A stretch of 64,000 bases of DNA from an uncultured Pelagibacteraceae bacterium (GTDB taxonomy: Bacteria; Pseudomonadota; Alphaproteobacteria; Pelagibacterales; Pelagibacteraceae). Position 1 is the first letter of the stretch. Each line of letters begins with the position of its first letter. Under the pieces are notes generated by a model that did not search any database, had not been told where the DNA came from, and saw only the letters and a program-made list of their open reading frames with translations. Below are positions 41,354 to 51,714 of this stretch, one piece after another. Position numbers and translations under genes: made by a program. The stretch lies in NCBI GenBank assembly GCA_902539235.1, contig CACBIC010000002.1:1-64000 (forward strand), written 5' to 3'.

Positions 41354-42310
41354 ATGTATAAAATTGCTATCATTGAAAATATTCATCAAGATGGAATTGA
41401 CCTATTAAAAAAAAATCCTAATTTTGAATATGAATTAATTGAAGATGTTTCAGAAAAAAATTTATTAGAAAAACTACCAAAATTTGATGCTTGTACATTG
41501 AGAGTATCAAAATTAGATGAGAAGATTTTGAAACATTGCACAAAACTAAAGGCTATATCTAGGCATGGTGTTGGATATGATAACGTTGATATCAAGTTTT
41601 TAAAAGAAAATAAAATTTCCTTATTAGTTACGGCTACAGCTAATGCAGTAGCAGTTGCTGAACATGTTATCGCTATGTTTTTATCTGTATCTAAATCTGT
41701 ATCAACTTATGATAAAGAGGTACGTAATGGTGATTTTAAGAAAAATTCAAATAAAATAAAAACCTTAGAACTCTTTAACAAAAACATTCTCATAGCAGGT
41801 TTTGGAAGAATTGGAAAAAAATTAATCTCAAGATGTTTAGCTTTTGATACAAAAGTTTATGTATACGATCCATACGTAGAAGATAAAATTATAAAAGATT
41901 TTGGAGGTATAAGAGTACAGTCAATAAGTGAAGGCTTAAAGATTGCTGATTATGTGTCTTTACATATGCCACTAACAAATGAAACAAAAAATTTAATAAA
42001 TTATTCAATTTTAAAAGAAATGAAAAAAAATGCTATTATAGTAAATACTGCAAGGGGAGGTATCATTAATGAGATTGATTTAGATAAAGCTTTAAATGAA
42101 AATCTAATTTTGGGTGCTGCATTAGATGTTTTTGTAAATGAGCCTATTAATTTAGACAATCCTTTATTAAAAAATAATAAAGTTTTATTAAGCCCACATT
42201 CAGCAACATTTACTGATGAATGCACATCAAGGATGGCAATTGAGACAACAAAAAATATTATTGATTTTTTTGAAAATAAGATTGATAAATCTATGATTGT
42301 AAAATTATGA
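41354..42310 (+). CDS. D-isomer-specific 2-hydroxyacid dehydrogenase (phosphoglycerate dehydrogenase-like)
   Basis: ISRHGVGYDNVDIKFLKE, ILIAGFGRIGKKLISRCLAFDTKVYVYDPY, NTARGGIINEIDLDKAL, AALDVFVNEP. Confidence 0.92.
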   Translation: MYKIAIIENIHQDGIDLLKKNPNFEYELIEDVSEKNLLEKLPKFDACTLRVSKLDEKILKHCTKLKAISRHGVGYDNVDIKFLKENKISLLVTATANAVAVAEHVIAMFLSVSKSVSTYDKEVRNGDFKKNSNKIKTLELFNKNILIAGFGRIGKKLISRCLAFDTKVYVYDPYVEDKIIKDFGGIRVQSISEGLKIADYVSLHMPLTNETKNLINYSILKEMKKNAIIVNTARGGIINEIDLDKALNENLILGAALDVFVNEPINLDNPLLKNNKVLLSPHSATFTDECTSRMAIETTKNIIDFFENKIDKSMIVKL

Positions 42311-42816
42311 TAGATATAAAAAGGAAATTAAAAAATTTTGGTCCATTAGAAGTTTTAGTTTTAAGTTCTATTACATATGTGGTTGTAATGTTATTATGGA
42401 CAGCATCAACAAGATCAGAAGTTTTACAAAAAGCAAATGATATAAAATCCAACCACAAGTTAGTCGTCGATTTTATTAATGAAGAAGTAAATAATTGTAG
42501 CTCCAATGAAGAGAGTTTAACATCGTGGGGTGAAAAATGTAATTCTGTTTGGACTTCAGAAAAGATTGTAAGTTATGTGTTGTCTAATATTGATCTAAAA
42601 AACCCGTATTCAATAAATAAACCTTTAATACAAGCTTCTCAAGACCCTAGAATTCAAGCCGAAGGTAAAGCAGGTCAATCTACAGACAAAGGTATAATTT
42701 TTGTTTCTTCAAATAACTTTGAGTCAGAGGCTGGCTCTGAATGGGTTGTTGGTACTTGCGTGAAGTCACCTTGTGTAGCTGCTGGTAATAATGAATTAGT
42801 TTCTGTCTACCGTTAG
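42307..42816 (+). CDS. hypothetical protein with single N-terminal TM helix (pilin-like size)
   Basis: Hydrophobic LEVLVLSSITYVVVMLLW then Cys-containing soluble domain; abuts the flanking genes. Confidence 0.6.
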   Translation: MIDIKRKLKNFGPLEVLVLSSITYVVVMLLWTASTRSEVLQKANDIKSNHKLVVDFINEEVNNCSSNEESLTSWGEKCNSVWTSEKIVSYVLSNIDLKNPYSINKPLIQASQDPRIQAEGKAGQSTDKGIIFVSSNNFESEAGSEWVVGTCVKSPCVAAGNNELVSVYR

Positions 42817-43712
42817 TTAATAATTTCAAATCCACATTGTTTTGCAGTTTTGCTTAAATAATTGAAACCAATTTTTGCATATTCAAATGGATTCGCCTTA
42901 GCTGGATCTTGCTCGGCTTCAACCACAAGCCATCCTGAATAATTTTTTTTCTTTAAAGCATTTAAGAAGGGAACATAGTCAATACACCCATCCCCTGGCA
43001 CAGTAAATGCTCCATCTAAAAATGCTTGTCTAAATGTTGCGTCATTTCTTAGTGATTTTTCTAAAATATCTTTTCTAATATCTTTACAATGTACATGTAT
43101 TATACGTTCGTAAAAATTTTCTACTAATTTAATAGAGTCGCCTTGCGCAAACAACATATGGCCGGTATCTACTAATAATTTAACAGTATCTTTTGTATTT
43201 TCTATAAGTCTAGAAGTATCTTCCTCGGTTTCTATAATAGTTCCCATGTGATGATGATATGCTAAAGGCATATTTTCATCTATCATCATTTTACTAATTT
43301 CATTTATTGCATTAATAAATTTATTCCAATCATCTTTATTTAATTTAGGCCTTTTTGATAATGGTGTTATAGGATCTCCTTGGACAGAGTTAGTTACCTC
43401 AGCAAAAACCATGCAAGGAGCCTCACAATCTTTGAATAATTTAAGTTGTTTTTGCATAAGTTTAAACTCTTCTTTAGGTGACCTTTTTAATAATTGAGCA
43501 CCATACCAACCTGAACATAATTTAAGGTTCTCTTTTTCAAGTTTTGGAATAAGTTCTTTCGAATTCATTGGAAATTTTCCACCAGACTCAATTCCTGTAA
43601 AACCTGCCATACTTGCTTCTTTTAAACATTGTTCTAACGGAGTTTTGCCACCTAATTCAGGCATATCATCGTTGCTCCATGCAATGGGTGCTATTCCTAA
43701 TTTTATCGACAT
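42813..43712 (-). CDS. iolE: myo-inosose-2 dehydratase
   Basis: LGIAPIAWSNDDMPELGGKTPLEQCLKEASMAGFTGIESGGKFP, AYHHHMGTIIETEEDTSRL, LLVDTGHM. Confidence 0.93.
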   Translation of the reverse strand: MSIKLGIAPIAWSNDDMPELGGKTPLEQCLKEASMAGFTGIESGGKFPMNSKELIPKLEKENLKLCSGWYGAQLLKRSPKEEFKLMQKQLKLFKDCEAPCMVFAEVTNSVQGDPITPLSKRPKLNKDDWNKFINAINEISKMMIDENMPLAYHHHMGTIIETEEDTSRLIENTKDTVKLLVDTGHMLFAQGDSIKLVENFYERIIHVHCKDIRKDILEKSLRNDATFRQAFLDGAFTVPGDGCIDYVPFLNALKKKNYSGWLVVEAEQDPAKANPFEYAKIGFNYLSKTAKQCGFEIIN

Positions 43713-43769
43713 AGTTTTAAGAAAATAATATTATTTTATATTATAAATAATTAAGTTACAAAAGAATTT

Positions 43770-44765
43770 ATGATCAATGTAGCACTTTTGGGTTTTGGTA
43801 GAATTGGACAGATGCATGCTCAAAATATATATCTAAATAAAACGCTTAATCTGCTCTATGTATATGAAAAGATTGATAAATTAAGAAAAAAAGCTAAAAA
43901 TCTTTATAATTGTAAAATTGAAAAAAATTATAAAAAAATTTTTTCAGATAAAAGAGTAGATATTATTTTTATTTCTAGCCCTACAAACACTCATATTAAA
44001 TTTATCGAAGAAGGTATCAAATACGATAAAACTATTTTTTGTGAAAAACCTTTAGACTTAAATATAAATAAAATTATTAAAACTTTTAAAAAGGTTAAAA
44101 AAAATAATTCGAAAATACAGATGGGATTTAATCGTAGATTTGATCCTGGTCATCACTCAATCAAAAAAGATTTAGATAAAGGTAAAATAGGAAGATTGGA
44201 AAAAATAATAATCACAAGTAGAGATCCAGCACCACCTTCAAAGGCTTATCTTAAATCTTCTGGGGGTATTTTCAGAGACATGATGATTCATGATTTTGAT
44301 TTATGCAGGTATTATTTAAATAAAGATGAAATTTCTGAAATAAGTTCATCTGTAAGTTCATTCGAGAATTTTTATAAAAAGATTAAAGATCATGAATTAG
44401 CCACAGTAACTATGAAATCAAAAAAAGGTGTTATATGTGTAATCACAAATTCTAGACATTGTTCTTTTGGATACGATCAAAGGGTTGAATTATTCGGCAA
44501 AAAAGGAATGCTTTTATCGGGCAATCAAAAGAGCGCGGCCACAGAGATATTTAATTCAAATCACTCCCATTCACAAAAGCCCCTTTTAAATTTTTTTATT
44601 GAACGATACAAAGAAGCTTATAATTTGCAATTGAATGAATTAATTTCTCTTCATAAAAATAGAATTAAACCTAGATCAACTTTTAAAGATGGTTATTTAG
44701 CTTTAAAAATTGCTAATGCTGCATATCAATCTCTAAAGCAAAAAAAGGTCGTAAAATTAAAGTAA
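43770..44765 (+). CDS. iolG: inositol 2-dehydrogenase (Gfo/Idh/MocA family)
   Basis: LLGFGRIGQMHAQNI, CEKPLDL, QMGFNRRFDPGHHSIK, SRDPAPPSKAYLKSSGGIFRDMMIHDFDLCRYY. Confidence 0.9.
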   Translation: MINVALLGFGRIGQMHAQNIYLNKTLNLLYVYEKIDKLRKKAKNLYNCKIEKNYKKIFSDKRVDIIFISSPTNTHIKFIEEGIKYDKTIFCEKPLDLNINKIIKTFKKVKKNNSKIQMGFNRRFDPGHHSIKKDLDKGKIGRLEKIIITSRDPAPPSKAYLKSSGGIFRDMMIHDFDLCRYYLNKDEISEISSSVSSFENFYKKIKDHELATVTMKSKKGVICVITNSRHCSFGYDQRVELFGKKGMLLSGNQKSAATEIFNSNHSHSQKPLLNFFIERYKEAYNLQLNELISLHKNRIKPRSTFKDGYLALKIANAAYQSLKQKKVVKLK

Positions 44766-44820
44766 TTATAACTACCTCTAGTTGTATGTATTTTTTTTCC
44801 TTTTGAATTTTAATAAATTT

Positions 44821-44848
44821 TTTGTTTTAATTGCGCAATTTTAACAAA
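44821..44848. promoter_or_regulatory. 28-bp near-perfect palindrome, candidate operator
   Basis: TTTGTTTTAATTGCGCAATTTTAACAAA; 12 of 14 symmetric pairs complementary; just upstream of the ABC SBP start. Confidence 0.6.
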
Positions 44849-44866
44849 CAAATGAGGGAAATAATC

Positions 44867-45790
44867 ATGAAAAAAGTATACTTAACAATTGCTGCTCTGA
44901 TGAGCTGGGCAATGATGTCAGTAGCTGCTTTAGCAGTTGATATTATTGTTGTATCTCACGGGCAAGCAAATGACCCTTTCTGGTCTGTTGCAAAAAATGG
45001 AGTTGATAAAGCGTGTAAAGATATGAAAGTATCTTGTAAATATACAGCCCCAGCAACATTCGACATGGTCGAAATGGCAAAACTAATTGACAATGCTGTT
45101 TCTCAAAAACCAAAAGGTATTGTAATAACTCTTCCAGATGCTGCCGCTTTAGGTAAATCTGTTAAAGCTGCAATATCTGCAGGTATCCCAGTAATCTCTA
45201 TGAATTCAGGTTCAGACGACTACATGAAACTAGGCATTAGTGCCCACGTAGGTCAAACAGAGTTTGAAGCTGGTGTAGGCGGTGGACAAAAAATGAAAGC
45301 TGCAGGTGGTAAAAAAGCACTATGTGTTAACCACGAAGTAGGTAACGTTGCTTTAGATAGAAGATGTGCTGGTTTCAAAAAAGGCTTTGGTGGATCTGTA
45401 GACATATTAGGTACATCAAATGACCCGACTGAAATTCAAAAAGCTGTAGCTGCTAAATTAGGTGGTGGATATGACACTATTCTTACTTTAGGAGCTGGTC
45501 TTGCAGGAGAAGCTGCTTTAAAAGCTTTAGAGTCTGCTGGTAAAGTTGGAAGCGTAAAACTTGGTACATTCGATATGTCGCCAGGTATGCTAAAAGCTGC
45601 TGCTGCTGGAAAAGTTGAGTTCTTAATCGACCAACAACAGTATCTACAAGGTTATTTACCTATAGCTATCTTTTCTCAATATATGAGATATGGAACAATG
45701 CCAGCTGGTGTTGTAATGACAGGACCTGGTTTTGTTACTCCTAACAATGCAAAGGATGTAATAAAATGGGCTGCTCAAGGTTATAGATAA
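44867..45790 (+). CDS. sugar/polyol ABC transporter substrate-binding protein (ribose-binding-like family)
   Basis: Signal peptide MKKVYLTIAALMSWAMMSVAALA; DIIVVSHGQANDPFWSVAKNGVDKACKDM, KPKGIVITLPDAAALGKSVKAAISAGIPVISMNSG. Confidence 0.92.
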   Translation: MKKVYLTIAALMSWAMMSVAALAVDIIVVSHGQANDPFWSVAKNGVDKACKDMKVSCKYTAPATFDMVEMAKLIDNAVSQKPKGIVITLPDAAALGKSVKAAISAGIPVISMNSGSDDYMKLGISAHVGQTEFEAGVGGGQKMKAAGGKKALCVNHEVGNVALDRRCAGFKKGFGGSVDILGTSNDPTEIQKAVAAKLGGGYDTILTLGAGLAGEAALKALESAGKVGSVKLGTFDMSPGMLKAAAAGKVEFLIDQQQYLQGYLPIAIFSQYMRYGTMPAGVVMTGPGFVTPNNAKDVIKWAAQGYR

Positions 45791-45800
45791 GAAAAATATT

Positions 45801-45838
45801 AAAAAGGCCTAGTGATTATTCACTAGGCCTTTTTTTTT
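45801..45838 (+). terminator. rho-independent terminator
   Basis: Perfect 15-bp stem AAAAAGGCCTAGTGA-TTAT-TCACTAGGCCTTTTT followed by a T-run. Confidence 0.93.
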
Positions 45839-45850
45839 AAGTTTTTTTAT

Positions 45851-46978
45851 ATGTCTACAAAGTCAAAAAGTATTGAAACAAAAACTGATTTTAATCAGGA
45901 TGAAAGACTCAAAAAAGTTTCTAAATTAAGAATTTTATTAAATAGACCCGAACTTGGCGCTCTTGGTGGGGCAATACTCGTATTTATATTTTTTGGTATA
46001 GTAGCCGGCGACACAGGAATGTTTAGTGCATATGGAGTATTAAACTTCTTAGATGTCTCAGCTAATCTTGGAATAATAGCTATTGCCGCAGCTATGTTAA
46101 TGATAGGAGGAGAATTCGATCTTTCTATTGGATCAATGATTGGATTTGCTGGTATTTGCATTGCAATACCTGCGATTTATTGGGGATGGCCACTATGGAT
46201 GAGCATAATCTTTGCATTCTCAATGGCGGTACTAGTGGGCTATTTTAATGGAATATTAGTTGTAAGAACAGGTTTACCATCATTTATCGTTACTCTTGCA
46301 ATGCTTTTTATTTTAAGGGGGGCAACTTTAGCTATAACAAGATTGATTACTGGTCGAACTCAAGTTCCAGGCCTAAGGGTTTTAATCGAAGATGATCCAT
46401 TAGCATGGATATTTGCAACTGATACTTTTAAATGGGTTTTTACTTGGTTAGGTTCGATGAATCTGATTGCATTAAGAACTGATGGAACTCCACTCGCTAC
46501 AGGAATACCGCCATCTGTAATATGGTTCATAGCTTTAGCAATTATCACAACTTGGATATTAATGAAAACAAGATACGGAAATTGGATATTTGCTTCTGGA
46601 GGAGATAAAAATGGTGCTAACAATGTTGGAGTACCAGTCGGTAGAGTAAAAATAAGTTTATTTATAGGTACAGCAGTAGCAGCAACTATTTTTGCTACAA
46701 TTCAAGTTTTAGATGCTGGTTCAGCTGATACAATGCGTGGAACCTTAAAGGAATTAGAAGCTATTGCAGCCGCAGTTGTTGGAGGCTGTTTATTAACTGG
46801 CGGTTATGGTTCAGCAATTGGTGCAGCATTTGGAGCTTTGATTTTTGGAACAGTGTCGATGGGGATATTTTATACCGATGTGGATACAGACTGGTTTAAA
46901 GTTTTTTTAGGAGCAATGATGTTGATTGCAGTAATCTTTAATAATTATATAAGAAGAAAGGTAACAGAGAGCAAATAA
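45851..46978 (+). CDS. sugar/polyol ABC transporter permease (CUT2 type)
   Basis: [77 protein letters not shown]. Confidence 0.93.
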   Translation: MSTKSKSIETKTDFNQDERLKKVSKLRILLNRPELGALGGAILVFIFFGIVAGDTGMFSAYGVLNFLDVSANLGIIAIAAAMLMIGGEFDLSIGSMIGFAGICIAIPAIYWGWPLWMSIIFAFSMAVLVGYFNGILVVRTGLPSFIVTLAMLFILRGATLAITRLITGRTQVPGLRVLIEDDPLAWIFATDTFKWVFTWLGSMNLIALRTDGTPLATGIPPSVIWFIALAIITTWILMKTRYGNWIFASGGDKNGANNVGVPVGRVKISLFIGTAVAATIFATIQVLDAGSADTMRGTLKELEAIAAAVVGGCLLTGGYGSAIGAAFGALIFGTVSMGIFYTDVDTDWFKVFLGAMMLIAVIFNNYIRRKVTESK

Positions 46979-47766
46979 TGTCTGATTATTTAGTCCAATT
47001 TAATAATATTAGTAAATTTTTTGGAAAAGTTATAGCCTTGAAAGATGTAACCATGAAATTAAAAAAAGGTGAAATCATGTGCCTACTTGGTGACAATGGT
47101 GCAGGTAAATCAACCTTAATTAAAACATTGGCTGGAGTCCACAGACCTGACGAAGGTGAAATTATTGTTGAAGGAAAAAAAACTATATTTGATAGTCCCA
47201 AAGATGCATTGGATATGGGAATAGCTACTGTATATCAAGATTTAGCCTTAGTTTCTTTAATGAGTGTAACAAGAAACTTTTTTATGGGCAGAGAACCCAT
47301 GAAAGGACCACCATTTTTCAAAACGTTTGATATAGAAAAAGCAAACAAGATAGCTGCTGAGAGAATGGGGCAAATAGGTATCGATGTTAGGGATCCATCT
47401 CAAGCGGTTGGTACAATGTCGGGTGGTGAGAGGCAATGTTTAGCAATTAGCAGAGCTATATATTTTGGAGCAAAAGTTCTTGTTTTAGATGAGCCTACTT
47501 CTGCTTTAGGCGTTCATCAAGCTTCAGTTGTTTTAAAATATATAGTCAAGGCTGCTTCTCAGGGGTTAGCTGTAATTTTAATAACACATAACGTTCATCA
47601 TGCATATCCAGTAGGTAATAGTTTTACCGTACTAAATAGAGGCAAAAGTTTGGGTACTTATGAGAAAAAGAACATATCTAGAGAAAAATTATTAAGCATG
47701 ATGGCAGGTGGTGAAGAATTAAACAAATTAGAAGTTGAACTTCAAGAGATAAACAGAAAAAATTAA
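46978..47766 (+). CDS. sugar/polyol ABC transporter ATP-binding protein (single NBD)
   Basis: Walker [13 protein letters not shown], signature [13 protein letters not shown], Walker [12 protein letters not shown]. Confidence 0.95.
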   Translation: MSDYLVQFNNISKFFGKVIALKDVTMKLKKGEIMCLLGDNGAGKSTLIKTLAGVHRPDEGEIIVEGKKTIFDSPKDALDMGIATVYQDLALVSLMSVTRNFFMGREPMKGPPFFKTFDIEKANKIAAERMGQIGIDVRDPSQAVGTMSGGERQCLAISRAIYFGAKVLVLDEPTSALGVHQASVVLKYIVKAASQGLAVILITHNVHHAYPVGNSFTVLNRGKSLGTYEKKNISREKLLSMMAGGEELNKLEVELQEINRKN

Positions 47767-47767
47767 A

Positions 47768-48655
47768 ATGCAAATCGGTATTGATTTAGGAGCAACTAAA
47801 ATTGAGTCAGTACTTCTTAAAGAAAATGGTCTTGAATTACATAGAGATAGAATTCAGTCTCCAAAAAATTATCAGAAAACAATTAGTGACATCACAAATA
47901 TAGTAATCAATATTGAAAAGAAATTTAAAAAGAATTTAAATGTAGGAATATGTCATCCTGGATCAACAAATTTAGAAACAGGATTTATTCAAAACGCTTT
48001 TAACTCTCCATGGTTGAACAATCAAACATTTTCAAAAGATATATCAAAAAGTTTAAATAGAAATGTTTATTGTGAAAACGATGCAAATTGTTTTGCTTTA
48101 TCAGAGGCTTTTGATGGATCTGCAAAAAATTTTAAAACAGTTTTTGGGATAATTTTGGGATCAGGATGTGGTGGGGGATTAGTAATTGATAAAAAAATAA
48201 TTATTGGACCGAATTCATTTACAGGTGAATGGGGTCATATACCCATAGGAAAACCTGATAGCGAAACCAACATCGAAGAATATATTTCGGGCAAAGGTTT
48301 AGAAAGAAAATTTACAGCAAGATTTAATAAAAATCTTTCTGCACACGAAATTTTTAAAAATGCAAAAAATAATAGTCAAGATGAAATAGAAATAATTGAT
48401 GAATTTAAAAAAAAACTAGCAAGAAGTTTATCCTTAATTATTAATGTAATTGACCCAGATGCAATTGTTTTTGGCGGTGGAGTGTCAAATGAAATTGAGT
48501 CTTTAGATGAAATTAAAAAAACCACAGAGAAATATTTATCAAATTTTAATAATATCAAAAATGTGAATTTAAAAACGATTTTTTTAAAACCAAAATTTGG
48601 TGATGCTAGCGGTGTTCGAGGAGCTGCAATATTGAGTAAGCAAAATGCTATTTAA
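47768..48655 (+). CDS. ROK family sugar kinase (fructokinase-like)
   Basis: IGIDLGATKIESVLL, CENDANCFALSEA, GIILGSGCGGGLVI, GEWGHIPIGKP. Confidence 0.92.
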   Translation: MQIGIDLGATKIESVLLKENGLELHRDRIQSPKNYQKTISDITNIVINIEKKFKKNLNVGICHPGSTNLETGFIQNAFNSPWLNNQTFSKDISKSLNRNVYCENDANCFALSEAFDGSAKNFKTVFGIILGSGCGGGLVIDKKIIIGPNSFTGEWGHIPIGKPDSETNIEEYISGKGLERKFTARFNKNLSAHEIFKNAKNNSQDEIEIIDEFKKKLARSLSLIINVIDPDAIVFGGGVSNEIESLDEIKKTTEKYLSNFNNIKNVNLKTIFLKPKFGDASGVRGAAILSKQNAI

Positions 48656-49805
48656 TTATTGATCTAATTTCTTTATTTAAAAACTGCTTTGGTTTTTCAC
48701 ATTTAATAGAAATTCCATATTTTTTATTATTTTTTGCAGATAAATGAATTGCCTCTATTATGTTTAAAACGTGAAGAGATAAAATTCCATTACACCTATG
48801 TTGTTTCTTATTTTGAATAGAGTTTATCATTTCTGATAATCCTACGCCTCTATAATTTGCGTTAGTAGGAGACTCATTTGCTCTAGAGCTTTGGGTTCTA
48901 ATATTTATTTTTCCAAGAGTCATTTTATTTGTTTGATGATCTTTCCATGAACTGCCTAATTTCTTACTGATTAAAACAGATCCACCAAACATATTTGGAT
49001 CTGGAACTATCATAGAACCATTTTCTCCATAAAGTTCTATATGATTCCTTAGATGAGAAATAACATCAAAAGATAAAGTTAATCTAATTATTGTGCCATT
49101 ATGAAATTTTATAGTAGAAAAGTAAGTTGTTGGACACTCTACTTTAAATCTTTTACCTTTTTTTGGACCTATACCAATAGTGCGCTTATCAACTCCTTTT
49201 GAGCTTATACTTGTTACTTCTTTAGCTGGACCCAATAAATTTACTAAGGCAGTTAAATAATACGGACCCATATCTATAACTGGCCCACCTCCTTTTTTAG
49301 CAAACCAAGGCTCTGGATTAGGATGGTAGGATTGTATTCCCGGATAGGCAAATATTCCTGTTCCAAATTTCACTTTACCTATCACTTTTTTATCTAAAAG
49401 CTCTCTTGCTTTTTGATTTCCTCCACCTAAAAAGGTATCTGGAGCATTTCCTATATAAAGTTTTTTTCTTTTTGCAATTTTTATAAGTTCTTTTCCATCT
49501 TTAAATGATACTGCTAAAGGCTTCTCAGAATAAACATGTTTACCATTAAGTAATGATTTTTTAGCTATTAAATAATGTGCATTAGGTATTGTTAAATTTA
49601 GAACTACTTGAATCTCTTTATCTTTAAGCAATTCATTGACTGAAACTGAACTTATCTTATAAGTTTTTGCGCACCTTTGAGCTGCAAATTTATTTATATC
49701 AGCGCATTTAATTATTTTAAAATTATTGAAATATTTATGAGCTCTAAAATAAGTCTCAGCTATATGACCGCAGCCGACTAAGCCGACTTTAAAAATTTTA
49801 TCCAT
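48648..49805 (-). CDS. Gfo/Idh/MocA family oxidoreductase
   Basis: KVGLVGCGHIAETYFRAHKYFNNFKIIKCADIN, HVYSEKPLAVSFKDGKELI, GGPVIDMGPYYLTALVNLLG. Confidence 0.92.
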   Translation of the reverse strand: MDKIFKVGLVGCGHIAETYFRAHKYFNNFKIIKCADINKFAAQRCAKTYKISSVSVNELLKDKEIQVVLNLTIPNAHYLIAKKSLLNGKHVYSEKPLAVSFKDGKELIKIAKRKKLYIGNAPDTFLGGGNQKARELLDKKVIGKVKFGTGIFAYPGIQSYHPNPEPWFAKKGGGPVIDMGPYYLTALVNLLGPAKEVTSISSKGVDKRTIGIGPKKGKRFKVECPTTYFSTIKFHNGTIIRLTLSFDVISHLRNHIELYGENGSMIVPDPNMFGGSVLISKKLGSSWKDHQTNKMTLGKINIRTQSSRANESPTNANYRGVGLSEMINSIQNKKQHRCNGILSLHVLNIIEAIHLSAKNNKKYGISIKCEKPKQFLNKEIRSIIK

Positions 49806-49813
49806 TAAAAAGC

Positions 49814-51658
49814 TTATACACCTTTTCTCTGTTTTTTCTTCCCGTCTAGGTGTTCTTTTAGGGCTCTTTTATTTTCCTCAGTTGTAGGTAGTGAAAGAGT
49901 GGGACTTTCCCAGTACGCAGAGCCTTCTAACCATTGATAACCGTCTGTTTGAATGCTTATAACATATGTTTTCTTTGATTTTTTTGCTCTTTTAAAAGCT
50001 TCCTCTAGTTCAGATATCGAATTAACTTGTTCACCATCTGCTCCCATACTTTTTGCATGTGAGGCAAAATCAACCGGAACAAGATTTGGGGTTTTTGAGC
50101 TCTTCAATAAACAGTTAAATTCTTTACCACCTTTATATAACTGAAGTCGATTAATAACTGCATGACCTCCGTTATCGCAAACTATAATAATCAATTTATT
50201 ATTAGTTATTACTGAACTATATATATCTGAGTTATATAGGAGGTAAGATCCATCACCTACAAAAGCTATAACTTCTTTATTTGGATTTGCCATTTTGATT
50301 CCTAATGCACCTGAAATTTCGTAACTCATACAACTAAAACCCCATTCAGTTTCATGAGTATTTAGCTCTCTAGGCCTCCAGACTTGAACAACTTCACCTA
50401 CTAAACCACCAGCAGCAGTTACTGCTATGTCTGATGGATTAGAATTTCTATAAATTGCCCCAACTGCGTGAGCATAACTAGGTAATTTCTGATTTGTTGG
50501 ACCGCTCTCTTTATCAACATATTCATTCCAACTTTTTAATTCCATTTGTGCTTTTTTATTCCAGCTATCTTCTGCTTTCCAACTTCCAAGAGCTAGAGAT
50601 AGTTCTGATAATGAAACTTTTGCGTCACCAACTACTGCCTGCGCCATATGTTTGTTTGCGTCAAATCTTGCTGCGTTGATGGATACAAGTTTAAAATTTG
50701 GGTTTTCAAAATTTGCCCAGGATCCTGTTGTGAAATCTGCTAGTTTTGTTCCGATAGCTATTGCTAAATCTGTTTTTTTTGCCATATTGTTTGCTGCTTT
50801 TCCACCAAGACCACCAATTGGGCCTAAAAAATGAGAATGATCCCTTTTCATAGTAGAGTAACCCATAACAGTTTGTGTTACTGGTATATTATGTTTTTTT
50901 GCAAAATCAGATAATTCTTCCATAGCATCAGAATAAAAAACACCACCTCCTGAAATTATTATTGGATTTTTAGAAGATTTGATAACTTCAACTGCTTTTT
51001 TTATTTGATAATCATCTGGTCTTGATCGTCTAATTGAATGTATTCTTTCCTTAAAAAAATCCTCAGGATAATCAAATACTTCACCTTGAACATCTTGGCT
51101 TAAAGAAATACAAGCAGGACCGCAATCGGCAGGGTCAAGCATAACTTCAATAGCTTGAGGCAAAGTAGAAATAATTTGTTCAGGTCGTGTAATTCTATCA
51201 AAATATCTTACAACAGGTTTGAATCCATCATTTTGAGTAATTCCAGGATTGTTGAAATGTTCAACCTGTTGAAGTACTGGATCTGGCATTCTATTTGCAA
51301 ATGTATCACCAGGTAAAAATAATATTGGAAGTCTATTGCTCATAGCAACAGCTGCGGCTGTAATCATATTTGTAGAACCAGGTCCAACTGAACTGGTTGC
51401 AATGAATATTTGTTTTCTTCTTTTTGCTCTTGAGTAGGCTATTCCAGTTAGAGCCATATTTTGCTCATGATGACCTCTCCATGTTGGAAGTTCTTTTTGA
51501 TTTTCTTGAAGCGCTTGCCCTAAGCACGCAACGTTACCATGTCCAAAAATTCCAAATGCGCCTGGAAACAATGGTTCTTTCTTTCCATCAATTAAAATTT
51601 TTTGTTTTGTAAGGAATTTAACAAGAGCGTGAGCACAAGTAAGTTGAATGTTTTTCAT
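49814..51658 (-). CDS. iolD: 3D-(3,5/4)-trihydroxycyclohexane-1,2-dione hydrolase (ThDP-dependent)
   Basis: FPGAFGIFGHGNVACLGQAL, GHHEQNMALTGIAYSRAKRRKQIFIATSSVGPGSTNM, ThDP motif VGDGSYLLYNSDIYSSVITNNKLIIIVCDN. Confidence 0.94.
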   Translation of the reverse strand: MKNIQLTCAHALVKFLTKQKILIDGKKEPLFPGAFGIFGHGNVACLGQALQENQKELPTWRGHHEQNMALTGIAYSRAKRRKQIFIATSSVGPGSTNMITAAAVAMSNRLPILFLPGDTFANRMPDPVLQQVEHFNNPGITQNDGFKPVVRYFDRITRPEQIISTLPQAIEVMLDPADCGPACISLSQDVQGEVFDYPEDFFKERIHSIRRSRPDDYQIKKAVEVIKSSKNPIIISGGGVFYSDAMEELSDFAKKHNIPVTQTVMGYSTMKRDHSHFLGPIGGLGGKAANNMAKKTDLAIAIGTKLADFTTGSWANFENPNFKLVSINAARFDANKHMAQAVVGDAKVSLSELSLALGSWKAEDSWNKKAQMELKSWNEYVDKESGPTNQKLPSYAHAVGAIYRNSNPSDIAVTAAGGLVGEVVQVWRPRELNTHETEWGFSCMSYEISGALGIKMANPNKEVIAFVGDGSYLLYNSDIYSSVITNNKLIIIVCDNGGHAVINRLQLYKGGKEFNCLLKSSKTPNLVPVDFASHAKSMGADGEQVNSISELEEAFKRAKKSKKTYVISIQTDGYQWLEGSAYWESPTLSLPTTEENKRALKEHLDGKKKQRKGV

Positions 51659-51714
51659 AAATTCTTTATAAGATAGATAATTAACTTAATATATTCAATA
51701 ATTATATATAATAT

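Noticed and set aside
43730-43765. AAAATAATATTATTTT palindrome between iolE and iolG
   Set aside because: Pure A/T palindrome in an AT-rich promoter region; expected by chance and not specific enough to call an operator.
50494-51612. Several 60-62 aa plus-strand ORFs opposite iolD
   Set aside because: Antisense shadows of iolD; no start context or family features.
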